A stretch of 64,000 bases of DNA from Vibrio celticus (GTDB taxonomy: Bacteria > Pseudomonadota > Gammaproteobacteria > Enterobacterales > Vibrionaceae): positions 1,736,001 through 1,800,000 of the forward strand of contig NZ_AP025464.1 in NCBI RefSeq assembly GCF_024347335.1, in the 5' to 3' direction. Shown one piece after another: positions 25,071-33,565 of the stretch. The notes under the pieces were generated by a model. That model did no database searches. It saw only the letters and a list, made by a program, of their open reading frames with translations, and had not been told where the DNA came from. The first letter of the stretch is position 1, and each line of letters begins with the position of its first letter. A program made the translations under genes and the position numbers.

Positions 25071-26761
25071 TGAGCGCTTCTCTCGTAGTCGATGAAGTAC
25101 TGCATAAACGCATTGGTGTCGTCGATTTTCATCATAGTCGCGAGTTCATAAATGCTGGTGGTACAAAGATTTGCACGTTCTAGAAGTGATGGTTGGCTAA
25201 ATACTTCCGTCATCGCGGCATTGGCAATCAACTTGCTGTCTGCGATTACGATTGAACGTGTGGTGTACTCGAGAACGAGGTGCATGTCGTGTGAAATGAT
25301 CACAACGGTAATACCCAAATCACGATTAAGCTTTTGGATGAATGCCAGCATGGATGTGTAGTTACGGTAGTCTTGACCTGCAGTCGGTTCATCCAAGATA
25401 AGAAGCTCAGGCTCCAGTACCAAGATAGATGCGATCGTTACACGTTTTTTCTGGCCGTAGCTCAGGGCTTCGATCGGCCAGTGGCGGAACTTGCTCAGCC
25501 CACATAGCTCAAGAACATGCTCTACTTTTTCTGTGATCAGCTCTTCTGCAATATTGCGGTTACGAAGACCAAAAGCAATCTCGTCAAAAATCATATGATG
25601 CGAGATCATATGATTTGGGTTCTGCATCACGACGCCGACTTTCTGGCTTCTTTCAAAGATAGAAAGCTCAGATAGGTCTTCACCATTTAGATAGGAAGAT
25701 CCAGAATCGGCATCGATCACACCCATGATGAGTTTAGTGATGGTAGATTTGCCTGAACCATTTTTGCCTAGAATCGAAACAAACTCACCTTTGCCAATCT
25801 TGAAGCTGACATCTTCGAGTGCGTTCTTCTCGCCGTCGTAAGAATAAGTTAGACCATGAACTTCGAGTAAAGGTGGGTACTGCTTCTCTGCTATCGGGGC
25901 AGGGCGCTCAGCAAACCATGCTTGAACAGCAGGGCGGAACCTTTTGTAGTCTAAAGCCTTGAGGTTTGACAGCTTGTCTTCGCTGCTTAGTGGGGCTTTC
26001 GCCGCCTTAAGCGCCGACAAGTAAAGCGGTTCACGAATACCGTGTGTATCAAGTAATTCAGAAGCCAAGATTTCATCGGGTGTCGTATCAGCAACGATTT
26101 CACCACGTTCCATTAAGATCACGCGGTCGATATCGCGATGTAGGACATCCTCGAGGCGGTGCTCGATAATCACGATGGTCTTGTTGGTTTCTTTATGTAG
26201 CTGATCGATGATCTCAATCGTTGCTTTACCCGTTTTCGGGTCAAGGCTTGCTAGAGGCTCATCAAATAGCAAGATATCAACGTCATCAACTAAGATGCCC
26301 GCTAACGATACTCGCTGTTTTTGACCACCAGAAAGGTCATGAGGTGAACGCTCAAGCATGTCCGCTAGGTCGACCATTTTTGCCGTCGACTTAACTAACG
26401 GGTACATGTCAATGTTCGACATCAACTGGTTTTCGAGTGCGAAAGCGATATCTTCACCGATACTCAAACCCACAAACTGGCTGTCAGTATCTTGTAATAC
26501 CGTGCCGACTTGCTCGGTATAATCGTGCATCGAAAACTCAGAGATATTCTTGCCGTTTATCTCTAAAGAGCCAGTTACCTCACCTTTAATTGCATGAGGT
26601 ATCAGACCATTGAGACACTGACCTAGGGTAGATTTACCACTACCACTTGGTCCAATAATGACGATTTTCTCTCCTTTCTCTATCCTTAGATTGATATTTT
26701 TTAGCGTCGGTTTATCCAGCGACTCATATCTAAAAGAGAAGTTCGAAAATGCTATAGTCAT
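25067..26761 (-). CDS. ECF transporter ATPase, two ABC domains fused
   Basis: A 564-residue fusion of two ABC ATPase domains. The first has Walker A GPSGSGKST (about 38), signature LSGGQKQR and Walker B ILLFDEP; the second (from about 300) has GKNGSGKST, the variant signature LSYGQKKR and LLILDEP. Both switch histidines (IIEHR and IISHD) are present, so both sites should bind and split ATP. In many ECF systems these are separate EcfA1 and EcfA2; fused forms are known. It lies six bases after the S component gene. Confidence 0.92.
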   Translation of the reverse strand: MTIAFSNFSFRYESLDKPTLKNINLRIEKGEKIVIIGPSGSGKSTLGQCLNGLIPHAIKGEVTGSLEINGKNISEFSMHDYTEQVGTVLQDTDSQFVGLSIGEDIAFALENQLMSNIDMYPLVKSTAKMVDLADMLERSPHDLSGGQKQRVSLAGILVDDVDILLFDEPLASLDPKTGKATIEIIDQLHKETNKTIVIIEHRLEDVLHRDIDRVILMERGEIVADTTPDEILASELLDTHGIREPLYLSALKAAKAPLSSEDKLSNLKALDYKRFRPAVQAWFAERPAPIAEKQYPPLLEVHGLTYSYDGEKNALEDVSFKIGKGEFVSILGKNGSGKSTITKLIMGVIDADSGSSYLNGEDLSELSIFERSQKVGVVMQNPNHMISHHMIFDEIAFGLRNRNIAEELITEKVEHVLELCGLSKFRHWPIEALSYGQKKRVTIASILVLEPELLILDEPTAGQDYRNYTSMLAFIQKLNRDLGITVVIISHDMHLVLEYTTRSIVIADSKLIANAAMTEVFSQPSLLERANLCTTSIYELATMMKIDDTNAFMQYFIDYERSAQ

Positions 26762-26767
26762 TATCGC

Positions 26768-27316
26768 TTATGCCTCAGTCAGGTTGCGGCTTTGTTTGTT
26801 GCGTTTAGCGACTGATTTTAGGATCAGGAAGCCCACAACAGCGATCAGAACGGTGTTACCCGCTGCGATGATAGACAGTTGAGTGAAGACTTTAGTAAAC
26901 GGTTCTGCGTACAGGATGGTGTCGAGGAACGCAGAGCAGCCATAGCCTACAACGTTACCTGCAAGGGCCAGTATCACGAACAATACAAAATCTTTCATTG
27001 GCAGTTCACCTTGTTGAAGGCGGTTCTTAGTCATCATTGGGAATAAGCCGATAACCATACCTACGATACCTGAGCCTAAAACCCAAGTTAACCACACGCC
27101 CCAGCCTGCGAATAGATCCGTAACCCAGTGACCGATAAAGCCAACTAAGAAGCCAACAATTGGGCCGAACAAAACAGAAAACAGTGCTAGAACTGCCATC
27201 GCTGGTTTCAATGTCGTGTTCGCAAACACTGGGACACCAAACATAGGTAAACCACCAATGCCGTACAGTGCCGCGCCAATGGCAATAACGACTACTGTTT
27301 TAGCTGAAAAGTTCAT
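26768..27316 (-). CDS. ECF transporter S component, UPF0397 family
   Basis: A 182-residue membrane protein with five to six helices (first from MNFSAKTVVVIAIGAALYGI). The size and the motifs PMFGVPVFANTTLKPAMAV and GHWVTDLFAGWGVW fit UPF0397, an S-component family. It should bind the substrate for the ATPase/T module downstream; the substrate is not known from sequence, though vitamins or their precursors are usual. I chose ATG at 27316 with GAGGT upstream. A longer frame starting at 27451 lacks a good ribosome site. Confidence 0.88.
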   Translation of the reverse strand: MNFSAKTVVVIAIGAALYGIGGLPMFGVPVFANTTLKPAMAVLALFSVLFGPIVGFLVGFIGHWVTDLFAGWGVWLTWVLGSGIVGMVIGLFPMMTKNRLQQGELPMKDFVLFVILALAGNVVGYGCSAFLDTILYAEPFTKVFTQLSIIAAGNTVLIAVVGFLILKSVAKRNKQSRNLTEA

Positions 27317-27540
27317 AGATAACCTCGAATACTGAAAGATAAAGCTTAATAAAGAACGAATATTCGCCATTATTAATATGCGTCTCAATGAGAACGTTTT
27401 TTGGGCAAATATAAAAAATAAGGCGCGCATTATACAGTAGAACCCTTCCATAAGGGAAGGTAAGTGTCTAGATGTCTAAAATTCCATCTGAACACCTAAA
27501 TATCGTGTAAAAAGCGCAATTTTACGGTTAATCAAGCAAC

Positions 27541-27570
27541 AAAAAAGCCAGAGCGGGTCTGGCTTTTTCA
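27541..27570 (-). terminator. Terminator of the yibI-yibH-type pair
   Basis: AAAAAAGCCAGA pairs with TCTGGCTTTTT around GCGGG. On the minus strand the stem is followed by six T, about 50 bases after the HlyD stop. Confidence 0.85.
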
Positions 27571-27618
27571 TTCGCCTTAACAATGTGTTAAGCGGGTTCG
27601 TCACATATCTACGACCGT

Positions 27619-28749
27619 TTAGTGGTCTAGGTATAGATAGTTTTGCCAACTCTTCATGCGAATAAGGACCTTACGCATGATCGATACGTGGGTAAAGCTG
27701 TCAGAATAAACAGCAACTTCAACCGCAGTACCCATAGGTAAATGGTAGTCAGACAGGTCATCAGTGATGGTCATTTTAGCAAATACCCGTCCATGAGTGC
27801 GAAATGCATTGGTACCAATAAGCGTACCGCGTGCTTGAATTTGACTCTCCCCAATGGCTGGGATTACTTCATCAATGCGTCCTTTGAAGATTTTACCTGG
27901 TAGTGCCCTGAATAAAAATTCAGCTTCGAAACCAGGATGCAGTCGTTGCAATGAGTTTTGTCTGAATGCTGCGATGTAGTATTTCTCTTCCGTATGGACA
28001 AATGTCATGACAGGAGCAAGAGGAAGTGGCACAGCCATTACGCCCGGACGTAGTGCTAGTTGTGTAACATATCCATCCGTTGGTGCTCTTACGACTGTTT
28101 GGTCAAGGTTGAATTGAGCCTTACGTAAGTCTGCAAGTAATCCTGCTACTGCGGTGTTCTCGCCACCAATTTCAGAATTTAGAGCAATCTGAGCTTGTTG
28201 TTGACTTGCTTCTGCTACTTTTACTGCTGCTTCCGATGCCTTATAAGCTTGTCTACGAGTATCCAATTGTTGTTCGGTGAACGCACCACTTTCAAAGCCA
28301 CGCTTATAACGAGAAAACTCGCGTTGCGCTTTGTCTCTTTCTGCAATCGCTTTGATTTTAGCAGCTTCAGCTTCAGCAACTTGAGATTCAAGTCCAAGTG
28401 CTCCTTGGCTTGCTTCTTTTACTTTCGCCTCGAGCTTAGCGACTTCGGCTTCAAAAGGGATAGGGTCAATTTTAAAGAGGATGTCTCCTTTCTTTAAAGG
28501 AGAATTTGCTTCAACAGGAACCTCAATGACTTTACCTCTAACGCCTGAAACTATCGGAGTCGTTGAGTAAACTTGGTTGCCAAGTTGTGTGAAAGGATGG
28601 TTGTAGTTCATTAATAAGATCAATGTTCCTACGATGACCACACCACCGAGCACAGCGGTAGGCACTGTCCATTTGTTTAGTGGGATATTAAATACTTTGA
28701 AAATAGTGATACAAAGTGCCGCGTAGGTCATTATCAGTAGTAAATCCAT
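27619..28749 (-). CDS. HlyD-family membrane fusion protein (YibH-like)
   Basis: A 376-residue periplasmic adaptor. An N-terminal anchor helix (about 3-50, two hydrophobic stretches) is followed by a biotinyl-lipoyl half (GVRGKVIEVPVEANSPLKKGD), a long coiled coil (about 100-200) and the second lipoyl half (VVRAPTDGYVTQLALRPG), then a beta-barrel domain. It resembles YibH/AaeA-type efflux adaptors. No pump gene of its own is next to it; only the DUF3302 protein is, whose stop overlaps this ATG as TAATG. A truncated paralogue lies at 1435-1815. Confidence 0.85.
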   Translation of the reverse strand: MDLLLIMTYAALCITIFKVFNIPLNKWTVPTAVLGGVVIVGTLILLMNYNHPFTQLGNQVYSTTPIVSGVRGKVIEVPVEANSPLKKGDILFKIDPIPFEAEVAKLEAKVKEASQGALGLESQVAEAEAAKIKAIAERDKAQREFSRYKRGFESGAFTEQQLDTRRQAYKASEAAVKVAEASQQQAQIALNSEIGGENTAVAGLLADLRKAQFNLDQTVVRAPTDGYVTQLALRPGVMAVPLPLAPVMTFVHTEEKYYIAAFRQNSLQRLHPGFEAEFLFRALPGKIFKGRIDEVIPAIGESQIQARGTLIGTNAFRTHGRVFAKMTITDDLSDYHLPMGTAVEVAVYSDSFTHVSIMRKVLIRMKSWQNYLYLDH

Positions 28750-29144
28750 TACTTAGCCTCCTGATCTTGAACGTTGTTTGTCTCTTTCTCTGGACTGCTT
28801 TGCTCAGCACCAGCTTGCTTGAGCTGTGCGATTTCTTTCTGAAGGGTACTCACTTGATCGATTAAAACATCCACTCGGTGGTGAATATCGTGCTGCTCTT
28901 CTTCGAGTTTTTCGAAGCCCCAGCCTCGGTCTTTGCGCCATAATGTTGCCCAAATCCATAGAAAGGGCCAAATTGTGTGCAAAGTGAATAGGCTAACCCA
29001 GCCTGAGACGTGAATTGCATCTTGGTGAGGATGATTACGTTCTTTGGCTATTTCATAAGGGATATCGTGAATAACGATGATGCCGTAAAAGATGACTAGA
29101 GCAACGAAAATGAGTAAGCCGAGTGCAAAGTAGTCTAAAAACAT
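28749..29144 (-). CDS. DUF3302 inner-membrane protein (YibI/YiaW-like)
   Basis: A 131-residue protein with two hydrophobic segments (about 3-25 and 45-68; VSLFTLHTIWPFLWIW) and a charged coiled-coil tail (about 80-120). Members of DUF3302 are regularly encoded just before a YibH-type HlyD protein, as here with a one-base overlap. A joint envelope role is likely but not established. Confidence 0.78.
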   Translation of the reverse strand: MFLDYFALGLLIFVALVIFYGIIVIHDIPYEIAKERNHPHQDAIHVSGWVSLFTLHTIWPFLWIWATLWRKDRGWGFEKLEEEQHDIHHRVDVLIDQVSTLQKEIAQLKQAGAEQSSPEKETNNVQDQEAK

Positions 29145-29394
29145 AACAGATCCTTGTAATGTTAGATGTTAGTTATAAATATAGTACGCTATGATCCAAG
29201 TAATTGTTATAAAAATGATTTACCGAGTTGAAAATAATGTGTTGTCGCTTCTAATGCAAACAAAAGCATTGATGAATCTTATAAAGTCTCATCGCGTTTG
29301 AAGTGGCTATTTCGGCTTTCTGGCTGGTATTTCAGTTGAAATGATGACAGCTACGATTCTAAATGACGCGCATAACCACAAGGGAAAAATACGG

Positions 29395-30297
29395 ATGTTT
29401 ATAGGTGAATTGGCGGCTATTGGCGCTGCAATTGTGTGGGCATGTGCGACTTGGATCTATGGGCAATTTGGACATCGCTTCTCTGCGATGCAATTGAACA
29501 TGGTTAAGGGGGTAGTGGCGTCAGGGATGATGTTGCTGGTTATGCCTCTTATCCCGATGCCGGAGTTTGAACTGAGTACCAACCATTTTCTGATATTGGC
29601 AATTTCAGGTGTGATTGGCATAGCGATTGGAGATAGCGCCTATTTTGCAGCGTTGAAAAGAATCGGCGCCAATAAGACGCTGTTACTGGAATCTTTAGCA
29701 CCGCCTCTTTCTGGTGTGCTGGCATTAATGTTCCTTGGCGCTGTATTGACAGTGCAAAGCTGGCTCGGTGTCGTGATTACAACACTGGCGGTGACCTTCG
29801 TTGTCTTCCAGCCATCAAAATCGGCGAGCGGTGAATCGAATGATAAAGCGCAGTGGGGGGGTATTGGTTATGGGCTTGTGGCGAGTGTCTGTCAGGCATC
29901 TGGTGTGGTTATTTCTCATTACGCGTTAGTGGCGGGTGATATCCCACCATTGTTAGGTGCTTTGATTCGCCTGACGATTGGCGTGTTTGCTGTGATGCTG
30001 ATTATCCCTTTCGTTGAAAAGAAGCCGTATTCATCGATAAAAAGAGATTTATGGGAAATGACCAAGCTCGATAAACTGTGGTTATTAGGAGCAATCTTTG
30101 TCGGGACGTTTCTCGCTCTATGGCTTCAACAAGTGGCGTTGAAGAATGCTAACCCTGCGATTGCACAAACGTTGATAGCGACCAGCCCGGTCTTTATTTT
30201 GGTGATTTATGCGCTGAAAGGGGAGAAGGTGTCAAAGCAAAGTATCATAGGCACACTTGCCGCCCTTGCTGGTATTTCTCTGTTCTTTTATCAATAA
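29395..30297 (+). CDS. EamA/DMT-superfamily transporter
   Basis: A ten-helix inner-membrane protein (300 residues) with two EamA repeats (about 1-135 and 150-290). The first starts ELAAIGAAIVWACATWIYG and contains GDSAYFAALKRIGA; the second includes LLGALIRLTIGVFAV and ATSPVFILVIYALKGE. Members move amino acids, nucleosides or other metabolites; this substrate is unknown. ATG at 29395, with AGGGA nine bases upstream, is preferred to ATG at 29341, which has no clear ribosome site. It is a single-gene unit. Confidence 0.85.
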   Translation: MFIGELAAIGAAIVWACATWIYGQFGHRFSAMQLNMVKGVVASGMMLLVMPLIPMPEFELSTNHFLILAISGVIGIAIGDSAYFAALKRIGANKTLLLESLAPPLSGVLALMFLGAVLTVQSWLGVVITTLAVTFVVFQPSKSASGESNDKAQWGGIGYGLVASVCQASGVVISHYALVAGDIPPLLGALIRLTIGVFAVMLIIPFVEKKPYSSIKRDLWEMTKLDKLWLLGAIFVGTFLALWLQQVALKNANPAIAQTLIATSPVFILVIYALKGEKVSKQSIIGTLAALAGISLFFYQ

Positions 30298-30329
30298 GCT
30301 GCTGGCCTGAGCTACAGAGTGACATGCCA

Positions 30330-31910
30330 TTACTCTGTACACACTTGATTACGACCGTTGGCTTTAGCTCGGTATAGCGCTTTATCGGCACGGTAGAAGG
30401 TACGTTGAGTATTCTCTCCGTCACGATGCAAAGTGATACCAATACTCACGGTCAAACCACGCTCCCCAAGTATTTCATGCCATCCAAATTGGAAGATGCG
30501 CTCTCGATAATTTTCAGAGTGCATTTCTGCCTTCGGAAGATCAGTGTTCTCTAGAATGACGAGGAACTCTTCTCCGCCAAACCTGACACACGATGCGCCT
30601 TTAAACTTAAAGTATGAACGCAGCTCTTGAGAGACACTAACAATCGCTTTATCACCGACTAAGTGACTCAGTTCATCATTGATAGACTTAAAGTGGTCGA
30701 TATCAACAACCATCAAGGCGAAAGGTGCTTCGTGAAGCAACAGGTCTTTCAGCTTCACATCTAACCAGCGGCGGTTGTGCAACCCTGTTAATGGATCGGT
30801 GAACACGTCTTGTTGAAGCTGAGCTACCGCATTCTTGTGTTGCTCAGTTGTCTCTTTCAACTCTTTGTTCTCTTGTTCAGAGAGAATGAGTTTGAGTTGT
30901 AATTCAAAACGGGATAGGCGGCGTAGTTGGCTTGCACCGAGTTCACTGATCGGGATCTGCTTCATCAAATCGGTTTCAATTCGGTAGCCTTTTTTCTCAT
31001 AGCTTAGCGCTTCTTGAAAACGCCCTTGATTCATACACACATCACTTAGCGAATCGTAGAATCGTTTTGCAAGTACTGGCGACGAGTAGGCTTTTACACG
31101 TTTGTCCGTGCTCGACAAAATCATGCTCGCGTAGTCTTGCTTACCAGTTGCGCTTAGGCAATGTGCTAGCTCTAGTCGAGTCATGGTTGCGAGCCAGCTT
31201 GCTTGAGTGTTGTTGGCTGGGTATTGAACTTTAGACAGACAGCGTAGCGCTTCGTGGTATTTTTTCTTAGCGCGCAGCACCTTTGCTTGGTAAAGCAATA
31301 TTTGAGCTGTGAGCAACTTGTCACTCACCAAAATACTCAGTTCTTCGCACTCATTCAGTAAATCGCTGGCTGCTGTAATGCGATTGAGTAGAAGTAGGCT
31401 TGCTACCATATGCAGCTTGAATTTGAGGCGAAGTGAGCGACTGCTGATCGCATGGTCTATGCTGCTGATTTTTTGATAGTAGCGAAGAGCTCTGTTGTGA
31501 TCGCCATAGGAATCACACAGGTTGCCCATGCCTAAAATAGCTAATACATACTCATCGATATGACCGTGTTCAACCGCGATAGTCGATGAACTGACGAATT
31601 CATTGAGTGCTGAGGTGTAATCACCAGTTTCAACTAAGCGGTCACTTAAACTGGTTTTGACTGTCAGAATATCTTCGATATCGGCAGGAAGGTGGAGCAG
31701 ATCGAGTGCTCGTCTCAACTCTTCGATACTGGTTTGATTTTGTTGTAACTCGGCACGGTATTCAGAGCTAATGATATAGCAGTGCGCTTGCTCTGTTTGC
31801 GTTGTCGAAACGTGCTGACGAATGTGGTTCCAGAAGATGATCGCTTCTTCACCTGATACTGATGAAGGGTCTAAACCGGCGTCTGTGATCTTGCTTAATA
31901 GAGTTTCCAT
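30330..31910 (-). CDS. TPR-GGDEF diguanylate cyclase
   Basis: A 526-residue soluble protein. TPR-like helical repeats (about 60-340), then a coiled linker (about 335-370) and a GGDEF domain (about 372-525) with the active motif RFGGEEF at residues 445-449, DPLTGLHNRRWLD and DIDHFKSINDELSH. It should make cyclic di-GMP. The RxxD inhibitory site normally five residues before the motif is absent, so product inhibition at that site is unlikely. The ATG overlaps the upstream gene's stop as TAATG; the two proteins share architecture. Confidence 0.9.
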   Translation of the reverse strand: METLLSKITDAGLDPSSVSGEEAIIFWNHIRQHVSTTQTEQAHCYIISSEYRAELQQNQTSIEELRRALDLLHLPADIEDILTVKTSLSDRLVETGDYTSALNEFVSSSTIAVEHGHIDEYVLAILGMGNLCDSYGDHNRALRYYQKISSIDHAISSRSLRLKFKLHMVASLLLLNRITAASDLLNECEELSILVSDKLLTAQILLYQAKVLRAKKKYHEALRCLSKVQYPANNTQASWLATMTRLELAHCLSATGKQDYASMILSSTDKRVKAYSSPVLAKRFYDSLSDVCMNQGRFQEALSYEKKGYRIETDLMKQIPISELGASQLRRLSRFELQLKLILSEQENKELKETTEQHKNAVAQLQQDVFTDPLTGLHNRRWLDVKLKDLLLHEAPFALMVVDIDHFKSINDELSHLVGDKAIVSVSQELRSYFKFKGASCVRFGGEEFLVILENTDLPKAEMHSENYRERIFQFGWHEILGERGLTVSIGITLHRDGENTQRTFYRADKALYRAKANGRNQVCTE

Positions 31911-33379
31911 TATTCTATTACCTCAGCATCGTCTTCTTCGAGTTGTTCAAGCGTGAACGGGAACGTCAAAATATCATTGAGGCTGACGCTTGGTTTCGAA
32001 CCTTTTAATCCTTTTCTATGCCATGGATAGATATCGAGCATGGTGCTGAGAGTTTGGAAGGTTTGTTCTGCGGCTTCTCCTTTCTCGGAAAGCATAAGAG
32101 CCACACGTTCAGAACTTAGCCTTGCGATGAAGTCATTCTGGTTACATAAAGCATGAGCAATCTCGGTACAGACATCTAAATAATCAGTATCGACATGATG
32201 GAACATAATGATGCTGTGGTTCGAGCGTTTAAGCTCTGTCTTGAACAGCACCAATTTTTCCCACCAAAAGGTTTCAGAGACAACATAAGAGAGGTGCTTC
32301 TCAGGGTCGTACTCGTGTTGACCGCGAATACGGTTAATCAGTTTTCGTGCTCTCTGTTCAAGCTGGCGTTTTGAACTGCGTGCTTTGTCCAAACCGACAC
32401 GTGTCGTTTGCTCTTTGAGCATGCCGATAGAATATTGACGGTACTTTTTAAAGGCGACGAGCGCGGCTTGGAAGTCTTGGTTTTCTTCCGCCACCAAGGA
32501 TTGTTGGTAACAGATTTGGCTCAGCAACTCGCCATTATCGAACTCGTTTGCGGATTGTTCGGCGAGCCTCAGTAATTCCGCCGCTTGTTCTGGTCTTTTT
32601 CTCAGGAGCTCCAATCTAGCTCGGCTGATGTATGAGTGCGCCTTCATCCAAACTAGGTTGTGTTCAACTGCCAGATTGTGCGCTTTGGCCGTGGCGCGCT
32701 CCGCGTCATCTAAGCGTTCAAGACCAAGTAGGGCAAGGCCTCGAAAGTCCCACACCTCTGCATGCCAAGTGTTATCTTTATGGTCTTTTAATGCTTCTTC
32801 TGCACCGTCCAATACCGACAGCATTTCAACATAGTTGTTGAGCAGGTAGTAATCCCACGCAAGCAGTATTCTGGCTTTACCCTCTAACCAACCAATGCGG
32901 CTGTTGTTAGCAACTTTAACGGCAAGCTGGTGGGTAGAACGTGCAAGTTTATATTCGTGGGTCATCCGCCAAATATTGCCAAGGCCAATGAGGCATTCAA
33001 TTTGAATTTCGACTTCATCAACCAACGCGGACTGCTCTAAAGCATTGATCCAGAACTGTTGGGCGGAATAGTACTTGGCTTGTCCCCAGAACTGGAGCGC
33101 GTGTAAATGGAGGATTTCAGGGAGAAAAAGGTCGGTATCTAATCGGCTTTGGCGCTTGTAGGCTTCCTTGATGTATTTTAAACCTTTTTGGTAATCCATC
33201 AGGTTCCAGCTACATCTTGCCATTAACATTAATGACTGGATGGCACCCTCTTCAAACAGAACTTGCTCTGATCGGACTAGGCACTGTTGGGCAATCTCTA
33301 GGATCACCGATGGCTCAGAGTCGACACGAGTTTTGAGTTTTTCTAATTCTGTTTCAAGAAGGTACTGATTTTTGTCCAA
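31910..33379 (-). CDS. TPR protein with degenerate GGDEF-like C-terminus
   Basis: A 489-residue soluble protein with TPR-like repeats over about 20-335, a coiled-coil linker (about 325-350) and a C-terminal region (about 370-450) that follows the GGDEF pattern: SIIMFHHVDTDYLDV in place of the DxD-F segment and DFIARLSSERVALML where RxGGDEFxxLL belongs. The motif reads SSER, so it cannot be a cyclase. It is translated first and coupled to the active GGEEF protein. A regulatory or dimer partner is a fair guess. The domain call rests on pattern only. Confidence 0.65.
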   Translation of the reverse strand: MDKNQYLLETELEKLKTRVDSEPSVILEIAQQCLVRSEQVLFEEGAIQSLMLMARCSWNLMDYQKGLKYIKEAYKRQSRLDTDLFLPEILHLHALQFWGQAKYYSAQQFWINALEQSALVDEVEIQIECLIGLGNIWRMTHEYKLARSTHQLAVKVANNSRIGWLEGKARILLAWDYYLLNNYVEMLSVLDGAEEALKDHKDNTWHAEVWDFRGLALLGLERLDDAERATAKAHNLAVEHNLVWMKAHSYISRARLELLRKRPEQAAELLRLAEQSANEFDNGELLSQICYQQSLVAEENQDFQAALVAFKKYRQYSIGMLKEQTTRVGLDKARSSKRQLEQRARKLINRIRGQHEYDPEKHLSYVVSETFWWEKLVLFKTELKRSNHSIIMFHHVDTDYLDVCTEIAHALCNQNDFIARLSSERVALMLSEKGEAAEQTFQTLSTMLDIYPWHRKGLKGSKPSVSLNDILTFPFTLEQLEEDDAEVIE

Positions 33380-33565
33380 GACTTACATCCATGATTATCG
33401 AACATATTGATAACACAATCATTATAAGAGTGTAATTTGAGATAAGCACCAATTATCTTTCGTAGAGCGTCAAAGGAACATCGATCTTTTCTAATTATGG
33501 GTGTTACCTCATGTTGTCGCTTTAAAATCAATGAGTTCCCGAATAATTACCTAGAGGCTTTGTTG

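Noticed and set aside
27317..27451. N-terminal extension of the ECF S component
   Set aside because: No ribosome site; family length (about 182) fits the start at 27316, which has GAGGT.
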